DNA of 64,000 nucleotides from Porphyrobacter sp. (GTDB lineage Bacteria > Pseudomonadota > Alphaproteobacteria > Sphingomonadales > Sphingomonadaceae). The stretch covers positions 1-64,000 of the forward strand of contig JAGIBN010000008.1 of NCBI GenBank assembly GCA_017744315.1, given 5' to 3'. The position numbers were made by a program, and so were the translations under genes. Below the pieces are notes generated by a model that was not told where the DNA came from, searched no databases, and saw only the letters and a list, made by a program, of their open reading frames with translations. Positions 34,867-43,467 of the stretch are shown here, piece by piece. Each line of letters begins with the position of its first letter. The stretch's first letter is position 1.

Positions 34867-35616
34867 ATGCGTTTCGAAAACAAGGTCGTCCTCGTGCTGG
34901 GCGGCAATAGCGGGATGGGCCTGGCGACGGCGAAGGCTTTCGCCGCCGAGGGCGCCAAAGTTCACCTTACCGGCCGCGACCAGGCGACGATCGATGCCGC
35001 TGTGGCGAGCATTCCTGGCAGCCGTGGCTATCGCTCCGACATCGCCGACATAGCTTCAACCGAAGAGGTCGTGGCGCAAGTCGAAGCGGCGGACGGCCGG
35101 ATCGACGTGCTCTACATCAACGCCGGCGTCGGTGGGTTCGCGCCGCTCCGGGGTATTACCGAAGAGGCGTGGGACCACGTCCACTCGATCAACCTTAAAG
35201 GTTGCGTCTTCGCGCTGCAGAAGGCGCTGCGGATCATGGGCAAAGGCGGCTCGATCGTGGTCACCGGCTCGATCGGCGCGCACGGTGCGCTTGAGGGCAA
35301 CGGCGCCTATGCCGCGGCCAAGGGCGGGCTCTACATGGCGATGAAGGTCTTTGCCAAGGAACTGGTCAAGGAAAGCATCCGCCTCAACATGGTCAGCCCC
35401 GGCCCGATCGACACCCCGCTGCTCTACCGCAACCCCGGCATGACCGACGAGCAAGTGGCGGGCCTCAAGGAAATGATGATCGCCAACATCCCGATGCACC
35501 GCATGGGCGAGAGTGACGAGGTGGCCAAGGCCGTGCTGTTCCTCGCCAGCGACGATGCCTCGTTCATTACCGCCGCGAACCTGTTCGTCGACGGCGGCCT
35601 GCTGGAGCTGCGCTGA
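34867..35616 (+). CDS. Short-chain dehydrogenase/reductase
   Basis: 249-residue classical SDR. The cofactor motif is GGNSGMGLA (residues 12-20), followed by NAG in YINAGVGG; the catalytic Ser135, Tyr148 and Lys152 (YAAAK) are intact, and the end FITAANLFVDGGL is typical. ATG 34867 follows GAGGAG. It reduces or oxidises a hydroxyl/carbonyl group with NAD(P), probably in the same route as the GMC oxidase. Its TGA overlaps the next ATG. Confidence 0.93.
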   Translation: MRFENKVVLVLGGNSGMGLATAKAFAAEGAKVHLTGRDQATIDAAVASIPGSRGYRSDIADIASTEEVVAQVEAADGRIDVLYINAGVGGFAPLRGITEEAWDHVHSINLKGCVFALQKALRIMGKGGSIVVTGSIGAHGALEGNGAYAAAKGGLYMAMKVFAKELVKESIRLNMVSPGPIDTPLLYRNPGMTDEQVAGLKEMMIANIPMHRMGESDEVAKAVLFLASDDASFITAANLFVDGGLLELR

Positions 35617-36158
35617 TGCCAAAGAACGAAATTGCGTTCAACGACACGACCCCGTTTACCGCGCCGTTCTCCGTGGTCGACAACCCGCGCATGGAATTCG
35701 TGATGGAGGTCCGCCTGACCTTCCCCGAAGTCTACACCATGGCCCCGGTTCCGGCAGGCGGGATGCGCAGCGCGGTGCTGGTCCAGGGCGGCACGTTCGA
35801 GGGACCGCTGCTCAAGGGCCGCGCCATTCCGGGCTCGGGCGGCGACTATGCCTATTTCCGGCCGGACGACGTAGCGGTGTTCGATGCGCGTTACCTGCTG
35901 GAGGAGGACGACGGCACCGTCATCCTGCTCAACAACAAGGGCTTCCTCTGGGGCCGCAAGCCCGACACCATGCAACGCCTGCGCGACTGGGCCTTCAACG
36001 GCGGCGAGCCGGTGGCGCACGAGGAGTATTACCTGCGCGGCAACCCGACTTTCGAATGCCCGGTGGGCAAGCACGACTGGCTGACCAAGCACGTCTTCAT
36101 CGGCGTGGGCGAGCGGCGCAGCGACGGAAATCTGCTGCGGTACTACGCGCTGGTTTGA
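35616..36158 (+). CDS. DUF3237-family protein
   Basis: 180-residue cytoplasmic protein with the DUF3237 pattern (PRMEFVMEVRLTFPE, VPAGGMRSAVLVQGGTFEGPLLKGRAIPGSGGDYAYFRPD, FECPVGKHDWLTKHVFIGVGER). Family function is unsettled; members recur in aromatic and steroid catabolic clusters. TGATG overlap with the SDR gene shows it is the last member of the GMC operon. Confidence 0.87.
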   Translation: MPKNEIAFNDTTPFTAPFSVVDNPRMEFVMEVRLTFPEVYTMAPVPAGGMRSAVLVQGGTFEGPLLKGRAIPGSGGDYAYFRPDDVAVFDARYLLEEDDGTVILLNNKGFLWGRKPDTMQRLRDWAFNGGEPVAHEEYYLRGNPTFECPVGKHDWLTKHVFIGVGERRSDGNLLRYYALV

Positions 36159-36167
36159 ACCCTCAGG

Positions 36168-37133
36168 CTAAAGCCAGCCGATCCGCTTGAAGCGATAGAA
36201 CAGCCCCGCGCAGGTTAGCGCGGTGATGCCGAGGATAATGAAGTAGCCGTAGCGCCAGGTCAGCTCCGGCATGAACTTGAAGTTCATGCCGTAGATGCCC
36301 GCAATCGCCGTCGGCACTGCCAGGATCGCAGCCCAGGCCGCGAGCTGACGGGTAATCGCGCCCGTGCGCTTCTGTTCGAGCAAGCTCGCAACCTGGAGGA
36401 TGCCTCCCAGCGTATCGTTGAGCCACCGCGTGCGCCGCGCGGCGCGCTGCGTGTGGTCGAAGACATCGCGAAAATACGGACGAGCGCGCGGATCGATCGA
36501 GGGCTGCTCAACTTCCCACAGCTTGGAGGCCACTTCCTCCATCGCCTCTGCGATACCCTCGAAATGGCGCAAAGTGCGGCGCAAGCGGAAGATCCGGCGG
36601 ATGCGGGCGCTGTCGGGGAAGTTGCCGATCGCCTGGTCCTCGATGTCGCCGATGTCTTCCTCGATCTCGTCGAGCAGCGGGCCGTAGCCATCGACGATGT
36701 AGTCGAGCACGGCATGGAGGACGAAGTCGGGTCCTTCCGCCAGGCGTTCGGGCGTCGATTCCAACTGATCGCGCAGCTTTACATGGGCGCGCTCGCTTCC
36801 CTGGCGCACGGTGATGATGAACCGTTCACCGAGGAAGATCGAGGTCTGGCCGTAGCTGATCTTCTCGCCCTCTCCCATCGCCGCAGTCCGGGCGAGGACG
36901 AACAGTTGGGTGCCGTAGGCTTCGGTCTTCGGATCCTGTCGATGTGTCAGCGCATCTTCGACCGCCAGGGGGTGGAGGCCGTAGTCCTCCTGGATGAGCT
37001 TGAGTTCCTCCGCGCTCGGCTCGACCAGGCCGATCCAGTCGAACTCCTCCGGGCCCGGTTTTTCCCGGCACGGCAACAGGTCGTATTCCACCACCTTGCC
37101 ATCGCGATACCGGCGTGCGGCAACAATCGTCAT
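36168..37133 (-). CDS. corA: CorA-family magnesium/cobalt transporter
   Basis: 321 residues. A large N-terminal cytoplasmic domain is followed by two C-terminal membrane helices, with the signature YGMNF between them (GIYGMNFKFMPEL) as the pore-mouth GMN motif. The short periplasmic loop Met-Pro-Glu-Leu is typical of CorA. It mediates Mg2+ influx. It converges with the DUF3237 gene (9-base gap). Confidence 0.92.
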   Translation of the reverse strand: MTIVAARRYRDGKVVEYDLLPCREKPGPEEFDWIGLVEPSAEELKLIQEDYGLHPLAVEDALTHRQDPKTEAYGTQLFVLARTAAMGEGEKISYGQTSIFLGERFIITVRQGSERAHVKLRDQLESTPERLAEGPDFVLHAVLDYIVDGYGPLLDEIEEDIGDIEDQAIGNFPDSARIRRIFRLRRTLRHFEGIAEAMEEVASKLWEVEQPSIDPRARPYFRDVFDHTQRAARRTRWLNDTLGGILQVASLLEQKRTGAITRQLAAWAAILAVPTAIAGIYGMNFKFMPELTWRYGYFIILGITALTCAGLFYRFKRIGWL

Positions 37134-37175
37134 GGCGCGGATTGGTGGCAGAGGCCATCGCGGCTGGCAATCGCC

Positions 37176-37200
37176 AAAAAAGAAGGAGCCTCAAGCTCCC
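37176..37200 (-). terminator. Terminator overlapping the EEP-gene stop
   Basis: On the minus strand the stem GGAGC/GCTCC (37195-37199 with 37185-37189) is followed by TTCTTTTTT toward 37176. The stop codon of the EEP-family gene (37191-37193) lies in its loop. Confidence 0.65.
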
Positions 37201-38282
37201 GGCGGGGGGACAGGCGTATAGGGGCAAGTCGGCAAAAGCTGGGTTTCCGAAGCGGGCCAGCTGAGCTCGTAGACCACGCGGAAGCCATTGTGATCGGACA
37301 GAACCGGTCCGCTCGGCCCGCCGTCGAACATCCCCTCCACGCGGATGGGCCGAACCTTGACCACGTTGCCCGACTGGAACAGCTGCAGGTTCTGCACCCT
37401 GCGCCACTGGTCATCGTGCTCCCAGCTCTGGCGCACGTCACACAAGCTACGGTTCTCACTGCAATAGCGGTGCACATTGCCGAGCGGCGCGATGCGATCG
37501 AAGGTGTAGTGGCGCACGTCGGAATTGCGCATGTTGAAGTCGCCGCCAATCAGGATCGGATCGGTCAGCGGACTGCTCATGCGGACGAATTCGGCGAGTT
37601 CATTCGACTGCCGGGCATGAGCCGCGGCATGCCGAGCCTCCGACACTCCAGAGGCTCGCTGCGAGTTCATGTGGGTCGTGAAGACGTCGACCACCCCCGG
37701 CACGCCGGGAATGGCGACTTCGGCGTAGAGCACGCCCTTGTTCGACAGGCAGTCAAACCCGGCACAGCTGTGGCTCGCGTAAGGGACGTAGTTTGCGGCG
37801 ACCATGGGATAGTCGGTGGCGATCACCAGCCCCGCCGACATGACATTGAGACCGATCTCTCCCCTGAAGATGTTCCGCCTGCCGGGCAGCCCACCCTGCG
37901 TATTAGGCGCTTGCTCCGAACGACGGCGCGGGCCGACGGCGATGCTCCGATAGCCGGCGCTAAACACAGCGTCCGCGGCCGGACCGCTGAAGACCTCCTG
38001 GAAAACGATGATGTCGGGCCCTTCGCCGGAAGACCGGAAGGCCGCCAGACGCTTGCCGATCTCCTCGAGGTACGGCTTGCGATTGGTGCGCGCGGGCCAG
38101 GGGAGGCCCTCGATATTGTAAGTGAGGACATCGATCTCGGTGAAGGCGGTTGTTCCATCCGCCGAGAGCCGGATCGCCGGTCTGGTCGCGTCGAAACAGG
38201 CGACCGAGCTTTCAGGAGGAAGACTGGAGCAAGCGCTCAACAATCCGAGTGTAGCCACAAGGGACAGGGAGGACTTCACCAT
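37191..38282 (-). CDS. Lipoprotein of the endonuclease/exonuclease/phosphatase (EEP) family
   Basis: 363 residues with a lipoprotein signal (ATLGLLSAC). EEP-family metal-site motifs are all visible: LTYNIEGLPWP, IIVFQEVF, FTTHMNSQ, LIGGDFNMRNSD and VLSDHNGF. The pattern is closest to sphingomyelinase-like phosphodiesterases, so it may hydrolyse phospholipids or phosphoesters outside the inner membrane. Start ATG 38282 gives the signal peptide; the upstream frame does not. Divergent from the CinA-like gene. Confidence 0.85.
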   Translation of the reverse strand: MVKSSLSLVATLGLLSACSSLPPESSVACFDATRPAIRLSADGTTAFTEIDVLTYNIEGLPWPARTNRKPYLEEIGKRLAAFRSSGEGPDIIVFQEVFSGPAADAVFSAGYRSIAVGPRRRSEQAPNTQGGLPGRRNIFRGEIGLNVMSAGLVIATDYPMVAANYVPYASHSCAGFDCLSNKGVLYAEVAIPGVPGVVDVFTTHMNSQRASGVSEARHAAAHARQSNELAEFVRMSSPLTDPILIGGDFNMRNSDVRHYTFDRIAPLGNVHRYCSENRSLCDVRQSWEHDDQWRRVQNLQLFQSGNVVKVRPIRVEGMFDGGPSGPVLSDHNGFRVVYELSWPASETQLLPTCPYTPVPPPGA

Positions 38283-38389
38283 ACGCGTCAGAGGATATGC
38301 CTTGCCCAAGCTTCCTCCATAGGGGGAATTCCGGATGACCGGCAATAACCTGCGGTGGCGTAAGGCCCGCAAATCTCGTACCGGAAGCC

Positions 38390-39151
38390 ATGCCTTCGCC
38401 CGACCGCATCTGGACCGCCGCCCTGGTTGTTATCGGGGACGAGATTCTCTCCGGCCGCACACATGACAAGAACATCGCCCAGGTGGCGAGCTGGCTGCAG
38501 GTCCAGGGCATCCGGCTGACCGAAGTGCGGGTTGTTCCTGACATCCAGGACCGCATCGTCGAAGCCGTGAACGCGCTGCGCACAACGCACGACTACCTTT
38601 TCACCACCGGCGGGATCGGCCCGACGCATGACGACATTTCGGTCGACGCTGTGGCCGCGGCGTTCGGCGTCCCGGTGGTGGTCCATCCCGAAGCTCGGCG
38701 CATTCTCGAAGACTATTACGCCACTCGCGGCGGCACTAGCGAGGCGCGGCTCCGGATGGCTCGCACGCCCGAAGGTGCCAACCTGATCCCCAATCGTATG
38801 TCCGGCGCGCCCGGGATCAAGATCGGCAACGTCCACATGCTCGCCGGCGTGCCCCACATCGCCGCCCAGATGCTCGATGCGCTCACCGGCACTCTCGAAG
38901 GCGGCGCCCTGCTGCTCAGCGAGACCGTGGGCGGCTTTATCAAGGAAAGTGAAGTCGCGGACATCCTGCGCGAGGTCGAGCAGGCGCATCCCAACTGCCA
39001 GATCGGCAGCTACCCGTTCTTCCGCGAAGGGCAGGTCGGCGCGAACTTCGTGATTCGCTCAACCGATGCCGACGACCTCAAAAGCTGCGTCGACACGCTG
39101 TGCGAAGCGCTGGCTGAGGCTGGGTTCGACTTCACACCGGGCGGCGTCTGA
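38390..39151 (+). CDS. CinA N-domain-like molybdopterin-binding protein
   Basis: 253-residue MoCF-fold protein: ALVVIGDEILSGRTHDKNIAQVASWL, FTTGGIGPTHDDISVDAVA and PGIKIGNVHMLAGVPHIAAQML. It equals the N-terminal half of CinA without the amidohydrolase domain. Related proteins act in pyridine-nucleotide repair or bind molybdopterin; the exact role is unclear. Stand-alone, 107 bp from the divergent EEP gene. Confidence 0.9.
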   Translation: MPSPDRIWTAALVVIGDEILSGRTHDKNIAQVASWLQVQGIRLTEVRVVPDIQDRIVEAVNALRTTHDYLFTTGGIGPTHDDISVDAVAAAFGVPVVVHPEARRILEDYYATRGGTSEARLRMARTPEGANLIPNRMSGAPGIKIGNVHMLAGVPHIAAQMLDALTGTLEGGALLLSETVGGFIKESEVADILREVEQAHPNCQIGSYPFFREGQVGANFVIRSTDADDLKSCVDTLCEALAEAGFDFTPGGV

Positions 39152-39231
39152 CTCGTTTCAGATCTTACCACTACCCACTGAGCGCCACCTCTCACCCGGA
39201 AGAGTATTCGGGGTCAGGGCTGTGAACAGAT

Positions 39232-39250
39232 ATTCTCCCCTGAGGAGAAT
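39232..39250 (+). promoter_or_regulatory. Hairpin covering the sulfotransferase ribosome binding site
   Basis: ATTCTCC (39232-39238) pairs perfectly with GGAGAAT (39244-39250), loop CCTGA. The right arm includes the GGAG of the Shine-Dalgarno, six bases before the ATG at 39256. Such folding would hide the ribosome site until opened by a protein, small RNA or heat. Function is inference. Confidence 0.5.
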
Positions 39251-39255
39251 TGCTG

Positions 39256-40578
39256 ATGAATTCAATCGGAAGGGCGCCATCCGCCATTGCACGGCGGATC
39301 CACCTGAACCGAAATCTGCGGATTGCGTCGGCCGCCGCTACTGCGGTCCTGGTTTCGTATCCGAAATCCGGGCGGACCTGGGTTCGCTTCATCCTCGCCC
39401 ATTACTTCGCAGCGAAGGCGCGAAACCCCGACGTCGATACAGAGACCATGTTCGGGTTTGCCCCGAACTTCGATCTCGATCCCAAGCGCGGTATCCCGGC
39501 CTATATCAAACGCGCCGATATAGCCTCGGTCCCGCTGATCCCTTCGACGCACTCTCGCTTTACGGCCCGCATCCCGCCGGATCTTCCGGTCCTGTTCGTG
39601 GTTCGTGACCCCCGCGATGTAATGACGTCCAGCTACCACCACGTGACGCGGCACAAACACTCGTTCTCCGGCGACATGGACGCTTTCCTGAAGGACAACG
39701 AGCAGGGACTTCCGGAGTATATCCGTTTCATGAACAGCTGGGGCCGGGAGCTTAAGCGCCGGGACCACTACGTCCTGGCCTATGAAAGCCTCACCTCCGA
39801 CCCAATTGCCGAGATGAGCGGCGCGCTCGAATTCCTGGACCAGCGCGTCGACCGAACCGCGCTGGAGCAGGCGGTCGATCTCTCGTCGTTCGACAAGCTC
39901 CGCGCACTGGAACTCGACAAGGGCATTCCCGGCCACGAGTATGACAAGACCGATCCGCACGCCTTGAGGATGAGGCGTGGCAAAGTCGGCAGCTTCAAGG
40001 ATGAACTGTCGGCCGAACAGCGCCAGCTCATCGAGGAAACCTGCGCCTCGCAGTTGAACGGGACGGCCGCAGCGTTGCTGTCTCAATATGGCCTCGGATC
40101 GGCCCGCTCGGCTCCACGGAAAGCAAGCACTCCGGAAAAGTCACGATCGGGGCCCATTGACGGCAATACGGGACGCCGTCGCAGCATAGGCATGCAGCTT
40201 TTGGCAGAGACCCTGGTCGTGATCGGCCTTGCTGCGGCTCTGCTCGCACCCGCGATCCTCGCCATCGAGGTTGGCGAATGGTGGCTGCAGCGCGAATGGG
40301 ACGGCCACTCCCTTGAGGACGGCCTGGCGTTGTTCGGTGTGAACCGGACCGGACCGGTGGAAACGCCAACGGAGCGCATTCTGGACGTGTTCCTGGCACT
40401 CCCGCTCACGCTGACTCTTTTCGTGACAGGCGTGTTCACCTTGCTGAGCGGAGTTCACCTGGGTGACTGGGGTTTGGACCGCGTGAAGCTGAAGAAGCGG
40501 CTCTCCCTCTCCGCCCACCGCAACGTGGAGTGGCGCGAGCCTTCCGATGATGACGCGGAGACGTTGCAGCACAACTGA
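39256..40578 (+). CDS. Sulfotransferase with two C-terminal membrane helices
   Basis: 440 residues. The N-terminal sulfotransferase domain (about 28-285) has the 5'-phosphosulfate loop SYPKSGRTW at 34-42, the 3'-phosphate motif VVRDPRDVMTSSYHH at 115-129 and the late RRGKVGSFKDEL motif. It should transfer sulfate from PAPS to a hydroxyl or amine. A linker rich in Ser, Arg and Gly (285-312) leads to two hydrophobic helices, about 315-337 and 377-399, and a charged tail. That membrane extension is unusual for soluble sulfotransferases. ATG 39256 follows GAGGAG within a hairpin; converging with rplA. Confidence 0.88.
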   Translation: MNSIGRAPSAIARRIHLNRNLRIASAAATAVLVSYPKSGRTWVRFILAHYFAAKARNPDVDTETMFGFAPNFDLDPKRGIPAYIKRADIASVPLIPSTHSRFTARIPPDLPVLFVVRDPRDVMTSSYHHVTRHKHSFSGDMDAFLKDNEQGLPEYIRFMNSWGRELKRRDHYVLAYESLTSDPIAEMSGALEFLDQRVDRTALEQAVDLSSFDKLRALELDKGIPGHEYDKTDPHALRMRRGKVGSFKDELSAEQRQLIEETCASQLNGTAAALLSQYGLGSARSAPRKASTPEKSRSGPIDGNTGRRRSIGMQLLAETLVVIGLAAALLAPAILAIEVGEWWLQREWDGHSLEDGLALFGVNRTGPVETPTERILDVFLALPLTLTLFVTGVFTLLSGVHLGDWGLDRVKLKKRLSLSAHRNVEWREPSDDDAETLQHN

Positions 40579-40607
40579 TCTGGGATTGCCGCTCGGTCGG
40601 CCAGGCC

Positions 40608-40639
40608 AAAAAGAAGGCCGGCGGATTTCTCCGCCGGCC
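40608..40639 (-). terminator. Terminator of the rplK-rplA transcript
   Basis: Perfect 10-bp stem GGCCGGCGGA (40616-40625) and TCCGCCGGCC (40630-40639) with a four-base loop. On the minus strand it is followed by TTCTTTTT (40615 to 40608). It lies 48 bases past the rplA stop. Confidence 0.92.
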
Positions 40640-40687
40640 CCCTTGGTGATCTCTAGGATCTGAGAAACGCGTTAGCGCTGAAAGCGA

Positions 40688-41386
40688 TCAGGCGCCTTCG
40701 ACCTCAGCCACGTCGATCTTGAGGCCCGGGCCCATCGAGGAGGTCAGCGAGACCTTCTGGACGTACTTGCCCTTGGCGCCAGCCGGCTTGGCCTTGACCA
40801 CTGCATCGGTCAGCGCGCGGAAGTTGTCCTTCAGCTGCGCTTCGGTGAAGCTGATCTTGCCGATACCGGAGTGAATGATGCCCTGCTTCTCGACGCGGAA
40901 CTCGACCTGGCCGCCCTTGGCGTCCTTCACGGCCTGACCCACGTTCGGGGTCACCGTGCCGAGCTTCGGGTTCGGCATCAGGCCCTTCGGACCCAGCACC
41001 TTACCAAGACGGCCGACGACACCCATCATGTCCGGGGTCGCGATGACGCGGTCGTAGTTGAGGTTGCCGGCCTGCATGTCTTCCATGAGGTCTTCGGCAC
41101 CGACCTTGTCGGCCCCTGCCTTGAGCGCTTCGTCAGCCTTGTCGCCACGAGCGAACACGGCGACCTTCATGTCCTTGCCGGTGCCCGAAGGCAGCGAGAC
41201 CATGCCGCGGACCATCTGGTCGGCGTGGCGCGGATCGACGCCCAGGTTCATCGCCACTTCGACGGTCTCGTCGAACTTCTTGCTGGCGAACTCCTTGAGC
41301 ATGGCGAGCGCTTCGTCGAAGCCATAGAGCTTCTCGGAATCAACCTTCTCGGCGAGCAGCTTCTGCTTCTTGGTCAGCTTGGCCAT
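40688..41386 (-). CDS. rplA: 50S ribosomal protein L1
   Basis: 232 residues, the usual L1 length, beginning [19 protein letters not shown] and containing [22 protein letters not shown], the L1 signature region [12 protein letters not shown] and [18 protein letters not shown]1 binds 23S rRNA at the exit-site stalk and autoregulates its operon. Three bases separate it from rplK; a terminator follows, so rplJL-rpoBC are not contiguous in this window. Confidence 0.98.
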   Translation of the reverse strand: MAKLTKKQKLLAEKVDSEKLYGFDEALAMLKEFASKKFDETVEVAMNLGVDPRHADQMVRGMVSLPSGTGKDMKVAVFARGDKADEALKAGADKVGAEDLMEDMQAGNLNYDRVIATPDMMGVVGRLGKVLGPKGLMPNPKLGTVTPNVGQAVKDAKGGQVEFRVEKQGIIHSGIGKISFTEAQLKDNFRALTDAVVKAKPAGAKGKYVQKVSLTSSMGPGLKIDVAEVEGA

Positions 41387-41389
41387 CGT

Positions 41390-41821
41390 TTAGCCCTCCA
41401 CCACTTCGAGGCCCATCGCGCGAGCGGAGCCTTCAATGATCTTCGTCGCCGCTTCGATGTCGTTGGCGTTGAGATCAACCATCTTCACCTGAGCGATCTC
41501 AGCGAGCTTGGAGCGCGCGATCTTGCCCGCGGAAACCTTGCCCGGCTCCTTCGAGCCCGACTTCAGGTTCGCCGCCTTCTTGATGAGGAAGCTGGCCGGC
41601 GGAGTCTTGGTGACGAATGTGAAGCTGCGATCCGCATAGACGGTGATGACCGTCGGGATCGGCATACCCTTTTCGAGCTCCTGCGTGGAGGCGTTGAACG
41701 CCTTGCAGAATTCCATGATGTTCACGCCACGCTGACCGAGCGCAGGGCCGATCGGCGGTGACGGGTTGGCGGCGCCCGCGGGCACCTGCAGCTTGATATA
41801 GCCTTCGATCTTCTTGGCCAT
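41390..41821 (-). CDS. rplK: 50S ribosomal protein L11
   Basis: 143-residue L11: [16 protein letters not shown], the Pro-rich [35 protein letters not shown] and C-terminal [14 protein letters not shown]. Start at ATG 41821 preceded by AAGGAGG; a GTG immediately before would only add one residue. L11 forms the GTPase-associated centre. A 159-bp gap to nusG suggests its own promoter. Confidence 0.98.
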   Translation of the reverse strand: MAKKIEGYIKLQVPAGAANPSPPIGPALGQRGVNIMEFCKAFNASTQELEKGMPIPTVITVYADRSFTFVTKTPPASFLIKKAANLKSGSKEPGKVSAGKIARSKLAEIAQVKMVDLNANDIEAATKIIEGSARAMGLEVVEG

Positions 41822-41980
41822 CACTGGCCTCCTTTCTCACTGTCGCCACGCGCCCTTGGACGGGTGGCTCATGGTAAGCGGTCCAGCGGTAGCCGAAGCC
41901 ACCTCCCGCACGGATTCCCGACGCTGTCGCTTTGGGAAGGGGCGCCCCTAATCGAAAGGGGCGCAAAATTCAAGCCAGCC

Positions 41981-42517
41981 TTACTTGACCAGCTCGACCT
42001 GCTCGAAGTCCAGCTCGACAGGGGTCGCGCGACCGAAGATCGAGACGCTGACCTTGACCTTGTTCTTGTCGAAGTCGAGCTCTTCCACCACGCCGTTGAA
42101 GCTGGCGAACGGACCGTCGAGCACCTTGACCTGATCGCCGATCTCGTAATCGACGTTGACGTGCTGCTTCGGGGTGGCCTTGGCTTCCGCAACGCCGCCG
42201 AAATAGCGAGCCGCTTCGCGCTCCGAAATCGGCTGCGGCTTGCCGCCGGCGCCGAGGAAGCCCGTGACCTTCGGGGTGTTCTTGACCAGGTGGTAGACAT
42301 CATCGGTCAGCGTAAGCTTGGCCAGGACGTAGCCCGGCATGAACTTGCGATCGACCTGGACCTTCTTGCCCCGCTTCACTTCGGTGACGGTCTCAGTCGG
42401 CACTTCGACCGATTCCACGGCTTCGGCAAGTCCGAGGCGCTCCGCCTCCGAGATGATCGAATCGCGGACCTTGTTCTCGAAACCGGAGTAGGCGTGGATG
42501 ATGTACCAGCGGGCCAT
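41981..42517 (-). CDS. nusG: Transcription antitermination factor NusG
   Basis: 178 residues: N-terminal NGN domain ([21 protein letters not shown] ... [29 protein letters not shown]) and C-terminal KOW domain ([22 protein letters not shown]). It links RNA polymerase with ribosome or Rho. Thirty-four bases downstream of secE, the standard order. Confidence 0.98.
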   Translation of the reverse strand: MARWYIIHAYSGFENKVRDSIISEAERLGLAEAVESVEVPTETVTEVKRGKKVQVDRKFMPGYVLAKLTLTDDVYHLVKNTPKVTGFLGAGGKPQPISEREAARYFGGVAEAKATPKQHVNVDYEIGDQVKVLDGPFASFNGVVEELDFDKNKVKVSVSIFGRATPVELDFEQVELVK

Positions 42518-42551
42518 GGATCTCTTTTCCGTAAAGTCTGTCTGGCGCAGA

Positions 42552-42746
42552 TCAGACCAGTGCGAGCAGTTCGCGCACCGCGAACCCGAACAACTGGTCG
42601 ACGCCGAGGAAGAATACCGAGAGCAGCAACATCATGATCGCAACGAAGATCGCCGTGCGCACCGTTTCCTGGCGCGACGGCCACACCACCTTGCCCGCTT
42701 CCGCGCGGACCTGGCGGAAAAATTCGTTCGGACTGGTCTTGGCCAT
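42552..42746 (-). CDS. secE: Preprotein translocase subunit SecE
   Basis: 64-residue single-helix SecE of the short type: MAKTSPNEFFRQVRAEAGKVVWPSRQE, with the conserved Lys-Val-Val-Trp-Pro motif, then the membrane helix IFVAIMMLLLSVFFLG. Part of the SecYEG channel. Start ATG 42746; longer frame upstream is not homologous. Confidence 0.97.
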   Translation of the reverse strand: MAKTSPNEFFRQVRAEAGKVVWPSRQETVRTAIFVAIMMLLLSVFFLGVDQLFGFAVRELLALV

Positions 42747-42927
42747 CGTCAATCGACCTCGCAAAAATGACACTCTGTTTCCGCCATAGGTCCATCGCCG
42801 CCCCGGTCTCGCTGATTCGAGGGATCCGGGAGGGGCATGCTGGCTCCGATGTCGGAAGTCGGTTGGCGATGTAGCGAGGCACCCGCGTAAACGCAAGACC
42901 GGCGCAGGAACGAGTGAGAGGGAAGAG

Positions 42928-42970
42928 AAGTCCGAAGGTGCCGGCGCCCTGATCAGCACCTTCCGGACTT
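42928..42970 (-). terminator. Long hairpin terminator after the 49-residue gene
   Basis: AAGTCCGAAGGTGC (42928-42941) pairs with GCACCTTCCGGACTT (42956-42970) with one bulge. A pyrimidine-rich CTTCTCTTCCC follows on the minus strand. It lies 17 bases after the small gene's stop. Confidence 0.65.
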
Positions 42971-42986
42971 GGGCAATGGAATCGTC

Positions 42987-43136
42987 TCAGCCACGCCCAA
43001 ACAGACGCGCGAAGAAGCCCGGCTCTTCCATCGGCTGGATCGGTCCGTGCTTCATGTAGCGCAGGCTGGCGTCGTGATAGGGACGCGGCATGACCCAACC
43101 GTCGGGCTTGCTGCTGCGGTAACTCAGACTGGCCAT
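42987..43136 (-). CDS. 49-residue protein between tRNA-Trp and secE
   Basis: Short ORF of 49 codons starting MASLSYRSSKPDGWVMPRPY and ending EPGFFARLFGRG, with an AGGAG site seven bases before ATG 43136 and its own terminator. The Pro/Tyr/Arg-rich sequence is polar, with no membrane helix. I do not recognise a function. Good translation signals and a terminator argue it is a real gene. Confidence 0.65.
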   Translation of the reverse strand: MASLSYRSSKPDGWVMPRPYHDASLRYMKHGPIQPMEEPGFFARLFGRG

Positions 43137-43316
43137 AGGGGCTGCTCCTCATGAGCTCCCGTCCAGCGCTAATAATGACCGGTCCGTCTCAGCGGTTCCA
43201 GCGAGCCAAAGGCGACAGAGCGGATTTCAGACCGCTGTGGATGTTGCGCCACAGGCGCGTTCGTTCGACGGGAACCGATCAGCCGCCGGCGATAATTTCG
43301 CCGCGGCTGAAAGGAT

Positions 43317-43392
43317 TGGCAGGAGTGGAGGGACTCGAACCCACGGCCCTCGGTTTTGGAGACCGATGCTCTACCAACTGAGCTACACTCCT
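43317..43392 (-). tRNA. trnW: tRNA-Trp (anticodon CCA)
   Basis: 76-base cloverleaf on the minus strand: acceptor AGGAGTG/CACTCCT, D-arm with AGCTCAGTTGGTAGAGC, anticodon loop CTCCAAA, T-arm GGGTTCGAGTCCC and an encoded 3' CCA (43317-43319). Position upstream of secE-nusG is conserved in many bacteria. Confidence 0.97.
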
Positions 43393-43467
43393 GCGGGCGG
43401 GTTGGGCCTCTATAGCTGCCGAACTGGCTTGGCAAGCGGGCAGGTCAGGCCCATTTCCGGAAACGTT

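Noticed and set aside
36453-38348. 631-codon open frame on the plus strand opposite corA and the EEP gene
   Set aside because: Both real genes on the minus strand have full motifs (GMN, EEP metal site); the long frame spans both and their terminator.
41822-41980. Hairpin GCGCCCCT...AGGGGCGC (41940-41962) between nusG and rplK as terminator
   Set aside because: The stem is good, but there is no U-tract in the nusG direction; kept out as a feature because its role is unclear.
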